This document shows, one piece after another, positions 17,696 through 27,173 of a stretch of 64,000 nt of DNA. The notes under the pieces are model-generated. The model was given only the letters and a program-made list of their open reading frames with translations, did no database searches and was not told where the DNA came from. Where the stretch lies: the NCBI RefSeq assembly GCF_000313755.1, contig NZ_AMZB01000106.1, positions 1-64,000 on the forward strand, in the 5' to 3' direction. Every line of letters begins with the position of its first letter. Positions within the stretch are counted from its first letter, which is position 1. A program made the translations under genes and the position numbers. This stretch comes from Pseudomonas nitroreducens TX1. Lineage in GTDB: Bacteria; Pseudomonadota; Gammaproteobacteria; Pseudomonadales; Pseudomonadaceae.

Positions 17696-18964
17696 TCAGC
17701 GCGCGCTGAAGCGGCTGGCGAGAAACGGCTTCACTGGCACGCTAGTGACGACGTCGCTGGCCTGCTCGGCGAGCAACTGGCCGCTGATGGCGCCCAGGGT
17801 CAGGCCGACGTGGCCGTGGCCGAAGTTGTAGAAGACCTGCGGCAGTCGCCGGGACGGGCCGAGCACCGGCATGCTGTCCGGCACCGAGGAGCGGAAGCCC
17901 ATCCACTGCGACACCGGCTCGTGCTGCAGGCGCAGGAAGCGCCGCGCGCCACGGGTCAGGTAGCGGTAGCGCGCCGGGCTCGGCAGCGCCTCCAGCCCGG
18001 CGAACTCCACCGTCCCGGCCACCCGCAGGCCCTGCGCCATGGGTGTCATGTAGAAACCGCCGGCACCCCAGCACACCGGGCGGTTGAGCACCTGCCCGGC
18101 GTGGCCGAAGAGCACGTGGTAACCGCGCTCCGTATCCTGCGGCACCGCATCGCCCAACTGATCGACCAGGGTGCGCGACCAGGCCCCGGTGCACAGCGCC
18201 ACACGGTCGGCAGCCAGGCGCTCGCCGCTCGCCAGTCGCGCCTGCACGGCGTCCCTGCCCTGCCCGGCGGGTTCCAGGCCCAGCAGCTCACCACGGCGAA
18301 ACTCGCCGCCCAGGGCCAGGTAGCGTTCGAACAGACGCTGGCTCAGCGCGTAGGGATCAAGCGTGCGGCTCACGCCGGGCAGCTCCACTGCGCAACTCGC
18401 GCGTGCGTTGAGCGCCGGTTCCTGCTCGCGCAACTCGCCTCCTTCGACGAAACGGATCGGCACGTCGAAGCGCCGATGGTAATCCACCATGGCCTGCGCA
18501 TCGCGGCGTTCATGCTCCTCGAAGATATACAGCGAACCGTCATGGCGGATCAGGTCGTTGGCGCCGGCCTCGTCGAACAGTCCCTGCCACGCGCCCATGC
18601 AGGGGCGCAGCAGGGTGTTGAGGTGGTGGCCGATGGCTTCAACGCGATCTCGCCGCGAGGCTGCCAGGAACTGCAGCAGCCAGGGCGCAATGCGCGGCAG
18701 GTAGGCCGGGCGGATCGCCAGCGGGCTGTCGGGGCGCAGCAGCATGCCCGGAGCCTTGCGCCAGATGCCCGGCGTGGCCACCGGCTCCACCGAGTAGGTG
18801 GCGAAGGTGCAGGCGTTGCCGAACGAAGTGGCGAGGCCCGGCGGGTTGCGGTCCAGCAGGGTCACGCGGAAGTCGCGGCGTTGCAGTTGCAGCGCCGTGG
18901 CCAGGCCGACCACGCCGGCACCGACCACCAGCGCGTGGCGGCGCAGGTCGTTGGGCTGGGTCAT
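17696..18964 (-). CDS. DadA-like FAD-dependent amino-acid oxidoreductase
   Basis: A 422-residue DAO-family flavoenzyme. The N-terminal Rossmann motif is VVGAGVVGLATALQLQ (about 14-29) with the following LLDRNPPG. The C-terminal FAD-contact segment has YNFGHGHVGLTLG. It is closest to D-amino-acid dehydrogenase/glycine-oxidase-like proteins, which oxidise an amine carbon to an imine. It overlaps the binding-protein gene upstream by 4 nt (ATGA), implying translational coupling. The exact substrate is unknown. The neighbouring polyamine-type genes make an amine or D-amino acid likely. Confidence 0.85.
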   Translation of the reverse strand: MTQPNDLRRHALVVGAGVVGLATALQLQRRDFRVTLLDRNPPGLATSFGNACTFATYSVEPVATPGIWRKAPGMLLRPDSPLAIRPAYLPRIAPWLLQFLAASRRDRVEAIGHHLNTLLRPCMGAWQGLFDEAGANDLIRHDGSLYIFEEHERRDAQAMVDYHRRFDVPIRFVEGGELREQEPALNARASCAVELPGVSRTLDPYALSQRLFERYLALGGEFRRGELLGLEPAGQGRDAVQARLASGERLAADRVALCTGAWSRTLVDQLGDAVPQDTERGYHVLFGHAGQVLNRPVCWGAGGFYMTPMAQGLRVAGTVEFAGLEALPSPARYRYLTRGARRFLRLQHEPVSQWMGFRSSVPDSMPVLGPSRRLPQVFYNFGHGHVGLTLGAISGQLLAEQASDVVTSVPVKPFLASRFSAR

Positions 18965-20052
18965 TTGCCACTCATCACGCGGGTCCACAGGCGGGTGCTC
19001 ATGCGCATCCCGGACGGCGACAGGGTCTTGATCGGAAACAGGGTGTCGAGCACTTCCTGCGGCGGGTACACGGCCGGGTTGGCGCGCAGCTCGGGCTTCA
19101 CGTACGAGGTCGCGGCGGCATTGCCGTTGGGGTACTGCACGGCGTTGGTGATGTTGGCGATCACCTGTGGCTGCAGCAGGTAGTTCATATAGGCGTAGGC
19201 GTTGTCCAGGTGCGGCGCGCCTTTGGGAATCACCACGGTGTCCACCGCGATGGTGCTGCCTTCGCGCGGCAGGCTGTAGCCGATCTTCACGCCGTTGCCG
19301 GCCTGCTGGGCTGTGGTCATGGCCTGCAGCACGTCGCCGCTGAAGCCGATGGCGACGCAGATGTTGCCGTTGGCCAGGTCGCTGACGTACTTGGACTGGT
19401 GGAAATAGCGGATCGACGGACGGATCGCCTGCAGCGCCGCTTCGGCGGCCTTGAAGTCGTCCGGATTCTGGCTGGCCGGATCACGGCCGAGCACCTTGAG
19501 GGCGATGGGCACCATCTGGGTGGCGTTGTCGATGACCGCGATGCCGCACTGGGCGAGCTTCTCCGCGTTCTTCGGATCGAACAGCAGCTGCCAGCTGCGG
19601 GTGATCTCGGTGTTGCCGAAAATAGCCTTGATCCTGTCCTCGTTGTAGCCGATGCCGACCGTCACCCAGAGGTAGGGAATGGCGTAGCGGTTACCCGGGT
19701 CGCTGACCTCGAGGATCTTCATCAGCTTGGGGTCGAGGTTGTTCCAGTTGGGCAGCTTGCTCTTGTCCAGTTCCTGGATGGCGCCCGCCTTGATCAGCCG
19801 CGGCAGGAAGTGGTTGGACGGACTGGCCAGGTCGTAGCCGCTGGCGCCGGTCATCAGCTTGGCTTCGGTGGTCTCGTTGCTGTCCACCAGGTCGTAGGTG
19901 GTCTGGATGCCGGTCTGTTGGGTGAAGTTCGCCAGGGTATCGTCGGCGATGTAGCTGCTCCAGTTGGCGATGGTGACGGTCTGCGCCGCCTGGGCGGTGC
20001 CAGCCAACATCGACAGGGCCAGGCCTGCCAGGGTCATGGGACGGATGATCAT
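18961..20052 (-). CDS. PotF-like periplasmic polyamine-binding protein
   Basis: A 363-residue ABC-type solute-binding protein with a cleavable signal peptide ending AQAA. It closely follows the PotF/SpuD pattern (VTIANWSSYI, SNETTEAKLM, LDKSKLPNWNNLDP, IPYLWVTVGIGYN). It should bind putrescine, spermidine or a related cation in the periplasm. No PotG, PotH or PotI components lie nearby, so it must share a permease encoded elsewhere or act in sensing. It is co-transcribed with two FAD oxidases. Confidence 0.9.
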   Translation of the reverse strand: MIIRPMTLAGLALSMLAGTAQAAQTVTIANWSSYIADDTLANFTQQTGIQTTYDLVDSNETTEAKLMTGASGYDLASPSNHFLPRLIKAGAIQELDKSKLPNWNNLDPKLMKILEVSDPGNRYAIPYLWVTVGIGYNEDRIKAIFGNTEITRSWQLLFDPKNAEKLAQCGIAVIDNATQMVPIALKVLGRDPASQNPDDFKAAEAALQAIRPSIRYFHQSKYVSDLANGNICVAIGFSGDVLQAMTTAQQAGNGVKIGYSLPREGSTIAVDTVVIPKGAPHLDNAYAYMNYLLQPQVIANITNAVQYPNGNAAATSYVKPELRANPAVYPPQEVLDTLFPIKTLSPSGMRMSTRLWTRVMSGK

Positions 20053-20109
20053 GCTGCCCTCGTTTTTTGTTGTCGGGATGGACTTTGTTTGCGTGGGTAA
20101 AGCGGTGAG

Positions 20110-21408
20110 TCAGGCCTCGGCGCGCGCGCGGCGCACTTCCCAGGCCATGCGCAGCGAGGCGCCGATATCGAAGAAGGGTCTGGGCGGCAGGTAGCCGGGG
20201 TTGGCCTGCGCCAGTACGTCGGCCAGCACGGGCGAGCCCTCGCCCACCGCCATCTCCACCAGCAGGCGCCCCCACAGGGTGCCGCGCGCCACGCCCGAGC
20301 CATTGCAGCCGGCGACGGCATGCAGGCCCTGGTCGACGCGGGCGAAGTACGGCTCGCCGGAGCGGGTGCCGCTCAGGTGGCCGGTCCAGGTGTAGGCGAT
20401 GTCAGCCTCGACGATTCCGGGGAAGCGTTTCTGCAGGCCGCTCAGATGGCGGCGGCGGCGCGCTATCAGCGCGTGGCTGTCGAGGTCGCGATGGCGGTAT
20501 TCGACGGTGTTGCGGATCAGCAGCCGGCGCCCCGGCAGCAGGCGGACGGTGCCGCCGCCCGGTAGCGGCGCGAGCACGCCCCACTGGCGCTCACCGAACA
20601 GCGACTGCCAGCGCGGCTCATCCAGTGGGCGGGTAATGCTCGCACTCAGCTCCAGTGGGAAAGCCCCGCTGTCGCGCAGGCCGGCGCGGGCGATGAAGGC
20701 GCCCAGGCAGACCAGCACCTGCGACGCATGAACCTCGCCGTGCTCGGTGCGCGCCGTCCAGCCCTGGCCGCTGCGGCGCAGGTCGATCACATTGCTCTGC
20801 TCGAAGACCTCTACCGACGTCGGCAGGCTGTCAGCGAGTCCTTTCACATAACGCGCCGGTTGCAGCAGCGCATTGCCGCCCGCGCAATGAATGGCCCGCG
20901 CATAGAAGCCACTGCCCAGGCGTTGCTCCAGCGCCGAGCCTTCGTAGTAGCGCGCGTTGGCGCCCACCGATGCCAGGGTGGCGAGGATGCCGTCGATATC
21001 GACCAGGTGCTCGGGGCGATGCGCAGCGAAGTGATAGCCGTCCTCGAAAAGCTCGCAGTCGATGCCCAACCCTGCGATCCGCTGGCGGACTTCCTGCGCC
21101 GCCGCGATGCCGATGCGCGAAGCGACCTGGTAGGCAGCGTGGCCGGGCTGCCCGAGGCGTTCGCTGGCGCCAGGCAGTTCATGGGCGACGACGAAACCGG
21201 AGTTGCGCGCAGAGGCGCCCTGGGCGATGCGCTGGCGCTCCAGCAGGACGATCCGCTGCTGGGGGAAGCGCGCCGCCAGCGCGTGGGCGGCGGACAACCC
21301 GGTGATACCACCACCGATGACCAGCCAGTCCGCCCGCTGAGTGCCGCTCAACGTGGGCCGCGCAGGCAGTTCGCCCGCCAGGGCGATCCAGCCGCAGTGA
21401 TTGTCCAT
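20110..21408 (-). CDS. PuuB-like FAD-dependent amine oxidoreductase
   Basis: A 432-residue DAO-family flavoenzyme resembling gamma-glutamylputrescine oxidase. The dinucleotide motif is VIGGGITGLSAAHALA (about 29-44), followed by ARNSGFVVAHE. The C-terminal GCNGSGVARGTLWG contacts FAD. It is the first gene of the operon; the start at 21408 has GGAGT upstream and the family's usual N-terminus. It probably oxidises a primary amine or gamma-glutamylated polyamine. No PuuA-type ligase is present here, so a direct analogue of the Puu pathway is not proven. Confidence 0.85.
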   Translation of the reverse strand: MDNHCGWIALAGELPARPTLSGTQRADWLVIGGGITGLSAAHALAARFPQQRIVLLERQRIAQGASARNSGFVVAHELPGASERLGQPGHAAYQVASRIGIAAAQEVRQRIAGLGIDCELFEDGYHFAAHRPEHLVDIDGILATLASVGANARYYEGSALEQRLGSGFYARAIHCAGGNALLQPARYVKGLADSLPTSVEVFEQSNVIDLRRSGQGWTARTEHGEVHASQVLVCLGAFIARAGLRDSGAFPLELSASITRPLDEPRWQSLFGERQWGVLAPLPGGGTVRLLPGRRLLIRNTVEYRHRDLDSHALIARRRRHLSGLQKRFPGIVEADIAYTWTGHLSGTRSGEPYFARVDQGLHAVAGCNGSGVARGTLWGRLLVEMAVGEGSPVLADVLAQANPGYLPPRPFFDIGASLRMAWEVRRARAEA

Positions 21409-21567
21409 TGCCCGTGACTCCTTCACAATCCATGCGCCGGGCGTATCCAAGCGATTTCCCAGTTGGCGCGTCATGGCCAGAATCTACGGGCAGTTGCGCT
21501 GGCCACACCAACGCTCATTTTTCATCCTGGTATTCTCAAAACGCATAGATTGCAGAGGGGAAGCGTC

Positions 21568-22476
21568 ATGGACAAACTGCTGCGCGTTCCCTCCCTGCAG
21601 GCACTCCAGGCCCTGGTGCAGGTCGCCGACTCCGGCAGCTTCACGGCGGCCGCGCAACAGCTGCACCTGACCCAGAGCGCCATCAGCCGGCAGGTCCAAC
21701 AGTTGGAGGAGTACTACCGCGTTCCCCTGTTCGACCGCACCAGCCGCAAGGTGGCGCTGACCGACGCCGGTCGCGAGGTCTACACGGTGGCCGAGGGCAT
21801 GCTCCAGCAATTGCTGCGCCTGGAGGAGCGCCTGATACCGGCCTCGGCGGAACGGCCCTTCCGCATCCGCATCTTCGTTTCGCTGGCGGTCCGCTGGCTG
21901 CTGCCGCGCCTGAGCTCCTTCTACTCGCGGCACCCGGAGCTGTGCCTGTCCATCGAGACGGTAGGCGGCGAAGTGGTGGACGACGGCGGCGACTGCGACG
22001 CCTACGTGCTCTACCTGCCCAGCGGCAGCGACCCGCAGGGCCGCGTGCTGATGCCGCTGTACGACGAATACCTGGTCCCGGTCTGCGCACCGCGCCTGGA
22101 CGACGGCCAGGAGCCGCCGCGCTCGCTGGAGGAGCTGGCGCGCCACCCGCTGATCCACGCTTCCAGCGGCGGCCTGGAATGGCCGCAGTGGCTGCGCGCC
22201 CAGGCCGCCCCGCCGCCTGCACAGTTCAAGCACATGCTGTTCAACCTCGACGACCTGGCACTGGACGCCGCCACGCGAGGCCTGGGCGTCGCCATGACCG
22301 ACCGCATGCTGGCCCACGACGCACTGCAACGTGGCGACCTCATCGTGCCCTTTGGCGAAGCGCTGAAAACCGGCGGCCGTTATGCACTGTGGCTGCGCGA
22401 CAGCGGCGCCGCCCACCCCGCCTGCCAGCCGGTGCTCGACTGGTTCGAGGAGCAGCGCACTTCGCTGCAGGGTTGA
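21568..22476 (+). CDS. LysR-family regulator, divergent from the polyamine operon
   Basis: A 302-residue LysR regulator. The N-terminal winged helix (about 5-65) includes SFTAAAQQLHLTQSAISRQV, and an effector-binding domain follows (about 95-295). It is transcribed away from the PuuB-like gene across a 159-nt gap, the usual arrangement for a LysR controlling its neighbour. The ATG at 21568 is preceded by GAGGGG. It ends 9 nt from the convergent DUF2817 gene. Confidence 0.92.
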   Translation: MDKLLRVPSLQALQALVQVADSGSFTAAAQQLHLTQSAISRQVQQLEEYYRVPLFDRTSRKVALTDAGREVYTVAEGMLQQLLRLEERLIPASAERPFRIRIFVSLAVRWLLPRLSSFYSRHPELCLSIETVGGEVVDDGGDCDAYVLYLPSGSDPQGRVLMPLYDEYLVPVCAPRLDDGQEPPRSLEELARHPLIHASSGGLEWPQWLRAQAAPPPAQFKHMLFNLDDLALDAATRGLGVAMTDRMLAHDALQRGDLIVPFGEALKTGGRYALWLRDSGAAHPACQPVLDWFEEQRTSLQG

Positions 22477-22485
22477 CCCGCAGAC

Positions 22486-23586
22486 TCAGGCCAGCGCCAT
22501 CGGAATCTCGCTGCTCAACCCCTCCACCGCTCTCCAGGCAGCCTCCCGCGCGCGGGTCAGCACGGCCTGCTTCCACTGCTCCGTGTCGACGTAGAAGGCA
22601 TCGCGCAGTTGCTGCTTGATCCGCCTCACCTTCGCCGCCGGCGCATCGGGATTGCGCTGCAGCCACTGGTCCGCGCGCAGCGCTTCGAGGACCTGCGGAC
22701 CGGGCACGGTGCCGAACTCCAGGCTCATGGAGATCAGCAATGCCTGCGGGCACTCTTCGAGCGCTGCATGGACCAGCTTGCCGCTGAGCTTCACCGACAC
22801 GCTGTTGCCCTCCTCCGTGGAGCGCACCTCGTCGCCCCACCAGGCACGGGCGCGCAGCAGCGCTTCGGGACGCGGGTCGCCGGAGTAGATGTACTCGCCG
22901 TAGCCGCTCGGACCGAGGCCGGTGTGTACGTCGATCCAGGCCATCTCGCGGCACTGCCGGCCATGCTGGCGCAGCACCTGGCGCACCGTGCAGTTGCTCC
23001 AGGTCGGCTGCGTGCCGGAGAAGAACAGCCCGTCGGGATGGGTGGCCTGGCCGGAGGAAATGGCCCGCTGCAACTCCCAGCGGCCATGGCGCAGCGCATA
23101 GCCGAGCAGGCGCAGGCGCCCCAGCGGGCTGGGCCAGCGCCGTGGCGCGAGCACCGGGTCCAGCTGGGCGTAACCGGGGTTCTGAGGCGCTGCCTGGGTG
23201 AAGTCGCGGAAGTTGCGGTTGAGGTCGACGTTTTCCTGGGTCCAGCGACGCCACCAGGAAAAGCCATAGGGATTGGCGGCGTGCAGGTAGAGCACTGCGC
23301 AATCGTTGCGACGCGCATGCTCGCGCCACTCTGTGTCGGCGAGCAGCGCGCTCTGCACGCCCGAGCCGCAGAAGCCTTCGACGCCATGGCAGCCGCTGCT
23401 GATGATCAGCAGGCGCTGCGCATCGGTCGGTCCCGCGCGGGCGACATCCACCGCCAACGTCTCGCCGTCGCGTCCGGCCAATGGATGCACGTGGGACTCC
23501 ACCGGCAAGCCGGCGGCTGCGCAGGCGTCGAGGAACTTGCTGCGCGCCTGGGCGTAGCTCTGGGAAAAATACGACGATGCATTCAT
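22486..23586 (-). CDS. DUF2817 M14-like zinc carboxypeptidase-fold protein
   Basis: A 366-residue cytoplasmic protein of the DUF2817 family, related to M14 carboxypeptidases and aspartoacylases. The zinc motif H-x2-E appears in SGCHGVEGFCGS, and later IDVHTG supplies the third histidine. NVDLNRNF is the substrate-contact loop seen in this family. It probably hydrolyses an amide or peptide bond of a small substrate. The start at 23586 removes a non-conserved leader. The neighbours (LysR regulators, permease) suggest uptake and breakdown of an amide or amino-acid derivative. Confidence 0.82.
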   Translation of the reverse strand: MNASSYFSQSYAQARSKFLDACAAAGLPVESHVHPLAGRDGETLAVDVARAGPTDAQRLLIISSGCHGVEGFCGSGVQSALLADTEWREHARRNDCAVLYLHAANPYGFSWWRRWTQENVDLNRNFRDFTQAAPQNPGYAQLDPVLAPRRWPSPLGRLRLLGYALRHGRWELQRAISSGQATHPDGLFFSGTQPTWSNCTVRQVLRQHGRQCREMAWIDVHTGLGPSGYGEYIYSGDPRPEALLRARAWWGDEVRSTEEGNSVSVKLSGKLVHAALEECPQALLISMSLEFGTVPGPQVLEALRADQWLQRNPDAPAAKVRRIKQQLRDAFYVDTEQWKQAVLTRAREAAWRAVEGLSSEIPMALA

Positions 23587-23684
23587 GGCGACTCCGGCCG
23601 TTTCGAGGAACATCTGGCGGCCGGCAGGATGCATCAGCGCGAACACGCGGAGTAATGATCTCTACACATGAGCATTGAGCCTGG

Positions 23685-24587
23685 TTATGCCAGCGGCGCC
23701 TGCTCCGCGTTGAATGCCGCCAGCATTTCCTCGGCCAGCAACAGGGCCTCGCGGGTCATCAATTCCTGCGGCCGGGTGACCAGGGAAATACTCGCCACCG
23801 GCGTCGCCTCGGCGATCTGCAACGGCACCAGCACCTGGGCCACCATCGGCAGCTTGAGCATGCGCTGCGACCAGAAGCTCACGGCGTCGGTGTTGGCCGC
23901 CAGCTCCAGGTAGAGCAGCGACGACGAGCACTCGGTGATGTGCCCGGGCGGCGGCACCTGGCGTTCGCGGAAGAACTGCCCGGCCAGGGCGACCTCCAGC
24001 AGGTCGGACAGCAACCACTCCAGGTCCAGCAGTTCGTGCAGCGACTGCGCGCCCGCCAGCGGATGGCCCTTGCGCACTGCCAACGCCGAAGGTTGCGGCG
24101 CCAGCTCGTACCAGACCTGCTCTTGCGTGGCTTGCTGCAACGGCTGGGTGGTCAACACCAGGTCCAGCCGGCCCTCCCTCAACCCTTCGAACAGCTGCAC
24201 CGAACGCAATTCGAATATCTGCAACTGCACGTTCGGGTACAGCGCGCGATAACGTTTGAAGCAAGTGGCGAAGGCGCGGTTGGGCGTCACCGGCGACACG
24301 CCGATGGCCACACGGCCGGCCGTCTCGCCCTTGAGCGTGTCAATCTCGTCGCGCGCGCGGCGCACTTCCTCGGTGACCAGCCGGGCCATGCTCACCAGCC
24401 GCTCGCCGTACGGGGTGACCGTCACGCCACGGTTGGAGCGCACCAGCAGCGGTACGCCAAGCTCGCCTTCCAGCTCCTTCACCGCCTTGGACAGCGACGG
24501 CTGGGTGACTTCGAGCAGCCGCGACGCCTCCTAGAGGCTGCCGCTCTCGGCGATGGTACGCAGGGCGCGCAGTTGATGCAGTTTCAT
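23685..24587 (-). pseudogene. LysR regulator interrupted by an amber codon in its DNA-binding domain
   Basis: Read from the ATG at 24587, the frame encodes a 300-codon LysR protein, but codon 19 is TAG (24531-24533). The sequence around it is ESGSL-stop-EASRLLEVTQPSLSKAV, where the family has glutamine at the stop position. One C-to-T change (CAG to TAG) explains it. The rest of the frame, including the effector domain, is intact, so the lesion is recent or suppressed. A shorter product from a later start would lack the helix-turn-helix. It could instead be an assembly or sequencing error. Confidence 0.85.
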
Positions 24588-24650
24588 GGCGAAATCCAAC
24601 CGACTCGTCGAATGCGCGCCACCTTAACCAGTATCGAGCCGGCTTGAAAG

Positions 24651-24672
24651 AAGCCGGGACCAGGCCCGGCTT
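24651..24672 (-). terminator. terminator after the APC permease
   Basis: A perfect 8-bp stem AAGCCGGG / CCCGGCTT with a 6-nt loop, followed on the minus strand by a pyrimidine-rich TTCTTTC. It lies 17 nt past the permease stop and before the broken LysR gene. Confidence 0.6.
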
Positions 24673-24688
24673 CGCCAAGGGTTTGCGA

Positions 24689-26068
24689 TCACTCCGCCAT
24701 GTTCAGGTCCGGCAGTTGCTGCTGGAACATCCGGGTCGCGCTGAGCAGACAGACAAAGCCCAGGCACATCCAGGCGAAGCCGATCAGGAAGGACATGCCC
24801 GACAGGCTGGACCAGAGCCAGATGGTGCTGAGGAAGCCCACCGCTGGCAGCGCACCGTAGCGCAGGTAGTTGCCCTGGCCGGTGAGACGCTCATCGATCA
24901 GGTAGTGCTTGATCACCGCCAGGTTCACCGCCGAGAAGGCGAAGAGCGCGCCGAAGCTGATCATGTTGGCCACGGTATCCAGGGTGACGAACAGTGCGAT
25001 CAGCGAGAGCAGGCTGATCAGGAGGATCGCATTGGCCGGCACCCGCTTCTTCGTCACCAGCTTGCCGAACACACGGGGAATCGCGCCGTCCCGGCCCATG
25101 GCGAACAGCACGCGGGAAACGCTGGCCTGGGACACCATCGCCGAGGCGAAGCAGCCGGCCACGTAGGTGGCGGTAAAGAAGGTCACCAGCCATTCGCCGC
25201 CGATGCGGCGCAGCACATCGAGCGACGCGGAGTCGGCATCGGTGAGCGCCTGCCACTCGGGGAATACCAGCTGGCCGAAGTAGGCCATGACAATGAACAG
25301 CACGCCGCCGATCAGGGTCACCAGCATGATCGCCGCAGGGATCTGCCGGCGCGGCTCCGGGGTCTCCTCGGCCATGGTCGACACGGCGTCGAAGCCGAGG
25401 AACGACAGGCACAGCACCGCCGCGCCGGACATTACCAGCGGCAGGCTGAAGTGCTCGTCATAGAACGGCTGGACCAGCGGCACCGGCTCCGCCTGGGCAC
25501 CCAGGTGGCTCAGCGACAGCGCGATGAACACCACCACGAAGACCATCTGCGCGACGATCAGCACCCAGTTGACGCGGGTGATGGATTCGATGCCGACGAG
25601 GTTGAGCAGCGTAACCAGCACGATGGAGCCGAGGATCCATACCGACAGCGGCACCGAGGGGAAATAGTCGGTCATGTAGATGCCGATCAGCAGGTAGCTC
25701 AAGAGCGGCAGGAAGATGTAGTCCAGCAGCAGCGTCCAGCCGGCCAGGAAGCCGAACGCCGCGCCGAAGGTCTTGCGCGTGTAGCTGTAGACCGACCCCG
25801 AATACGGGTGCGCCTGCACCATGCGCCCGTAGCTGTAGGCGGTCAGCAGCATGGCCGCCAGGGTGAAGAGGTAGGCCGCCGGCAGGTGGCCCTTGCTCAT
25901 GCGGGTAACCAGCCCGTAGGTGGTGAACACCGCCAGCGGCACCATGTAGGCCAGGCCGAACAGCACCAGGGCGGGAATGCCCAGCGATTTGCGGAATGAC
26001 CGCGAGGACGGCTCGTGAGATTGATGGGCAGGCAAGGAAGTATCGGACACGCTTGTTGTTTTTTTCAT
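24689..26068 (-). CDS. APC-family amino-acid/polyamine permease (PuuP-like)
   Basis: A 459-residue inner-membrane protein with about twelve transmembrane helices. The first-helix region LGIPALVLFGLAYMVPLAVF and the segment HPYSGSVYSYTRKTFG match the APC superfamily, near putrescine importers such as PuuP and PlaP. The ATG at 26068 removes an unrelated extension. It is a stand-alone gene downstream of a 321-nt intergenic region. Import of an amine or amino acid would fit the nearby oxidases, but the substrate is inferred. Confidence 0.87.
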   Translation of the reverse strand: MKKTTSVSDTSLPAHQSHEPSSRSFRKSLGIPALVLFGLAYMVPLAVFTTYGLVTRMSKGHLPAAYLFTLAAMLLTAYSYGRMVQAHPYSGSVYSYTRKTFGAAFGFLAGWTLLLDYIFLPLLSYLLIGIYMTDYFPSVPLSVWILGSIVLVTLLNLVGIESITRVNWVLIVAQMVFVVVFIALSLSHLGAQAEPVPLVQPFYDEHFSLPLVMSGAAVLCLSFLGFDAVSTMAEETPEPRRQIPAAIMLVTLIGGVLFIVMAYFGQLVFPEWQALTDADSASLDVLRRIGGEWLVTFFTATYVAGCFASAMVSQASVSRVLFAMGRDGAIPRVFGKLVTKKRVPANAILLISLLSLIALFVTLDTVANMISFGALFAFSAVNLAVIKHYLIDERLTGQGNYLRYGALPAVGFLSTIWLWSSLSGMSFLIGFAWMCLGFVCLLSATRMFQQQLPDLNMAE

Positions 26069-26389
26069 GGCGAACTCTTGGACGGCGAGCGACGGGCGCC
26101 CGTGGGACTGGAACGGCGTGAGGCGCTCCTGTGGGCCGCCTCGAAGGACGCAGTTGTTCGAATCGGGCCGCATGGTGCTTCAGCTCGCCGCCGAGGAAAA
26201 TTAGTAAAAATATGCTCGAGCCCAATGAAAAAAATGGCCGGGCGCCAGGACCGATCGGCCCTTTTTCCTGTCCCCTGGCGGGCGACCGGACACAGGCGAG
26301 CTGCGCGCCAGTCCGATTTCAGCGGCGAATGCCCGAGGCTGATGTACCATGCCGCGCCGAAACTGCGGCGAACCCCTGCCTGGCTGCCT
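26069..26389. promoter_or_regulatory. divergent promoter region, permease / methyltransferase
   Basis: A 321-nt non-coding gap with an AT-rich core near 26195-26240 (TTAGTAAAAATATGC and an A-run), unusual against the GC-rich surroundings and probably containing promoter elements. I see no clear operator or RNA. Long frames across it have no ribosome-binding site. Confidence 0.45.
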
Positions 26390-27133
26390 ATGTCCTCCAA
26401 CGCGCTGTACACCGACCTGTCCTGCTACTACGACCTGATGTGCGCCGACATCGACTATCAGGCGCAGAGCCACTGCGTGCGCCGCCTGCACCAGTTGTTC
26501 GGCAACCAGGGGCGGCGGCACCTGGACCTCGCCTGCGGGACCGGGCCGCACGTGCGCCACTTCCTCGATTTCGGCTATGGGAGCGCGGGCCTGGACATCA
26601 ACCCGCCGATGCTGGACATCGCCCAGCAACGGTGCCCCGAGGCGCATTTCAGCCGGCAGGACATGGCGAGCTTCCAGGTCGAGGAGCCGCTGGACCTGAT
26701 CACCTGCTTCCTCTACTCGATCCACTACAACCCTGGTATCGAGCAGCTGCAGGCGTGCCTGGCGAGCGTGCACAACGCCCTCGCCGACGGTGGGGTGTTC
26801 TGCTTCAACAGCGTCGACAAGGCGCTGATCGACAACCGCTCCTTCGTACGTCACAGCGTGGAGCACGACGGCAGCCAGTTCGGCTTCGGTTCGGGCTGGT
26901 ACTACAGCGGCGAGGGTGAGCGCCAGGCGTTGCGCCTGAGCATCGAGAAGACCACTGCCGGCGAGACCCTGACCTGGCAGGACGAACACGCGATGGTCGC
27001 GCTGACCTTCGCCGAGCTGCAGGGCCTGCTGCAGCCACTGTTCGAGGTGCAGGTCTTCGAGCACGACTACGAACGCATCACGCCGTGGACAGGCCATTCA
27101 GGCAATGGGTTGTTCGTCTGCGTGAAGCGCTGA
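26390..27133 (+). CDS. class I SAM-dependent methyltransferase
   Basis: A 247-residue cytoplasmic methyltransferase. Motif I is HLDLACGTGPH (about 42-52), the acidic residue at the end of strand 2 is in AGLDINPPML, and motif IV is around LDLITCFLYSIHY. The small-molecule substrate cannot be read. It is a single gene convergent with an exported hydrolase. The ATG at 26390 gives the normal length; longer frames start inside the divergent permease region. Confidence 0.85.
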   Translation: MSSNALYTDLSCYYDLMCADIDYQAQSHCVRRLHQLFGNQGRRHLDLACGTGPHVRHFLDFGYGSAGLDINPPMLDIAQQRCPEAHFSRQDMASFQVEEPLDLITCFLYSIHYNPGIEQLQACLASVHNALADGGVFCFNSVDKALIDNRSFVRHSVEHDGSQFGFGSGWYYSGEGERQALRLSIEKTTAGETLTWQDEHAMVALTFAELQGLLQPLFEVQVFEHDYERITPWTGHSGNGLFVCVKR

Positions 27134-27134
27134 C

Positions 27135-27166
27135 TGCCGGGCCGGGACGTTCGCCCCTGCCCGGCA
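27135..27166. terminator. hairpin between convergent genes
   Basis: An 8-bp inverted repeat TGCCGGGC / GCCCGGCA with a 16-nt loop, placed between the methyltransferase stop and the hydrolase stop. There is no U tract. It probably ends transcription from one or both sides. Confidence 0.4.
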
Positions 27167-27173
27167 CGACAGA

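Noticed and set aside
24644-25999. 451-codon plus-strand frame opposite the APC permease
   Set aside because: It is Gln/His/Arg-rich antisense of membrane helices, with no family match.
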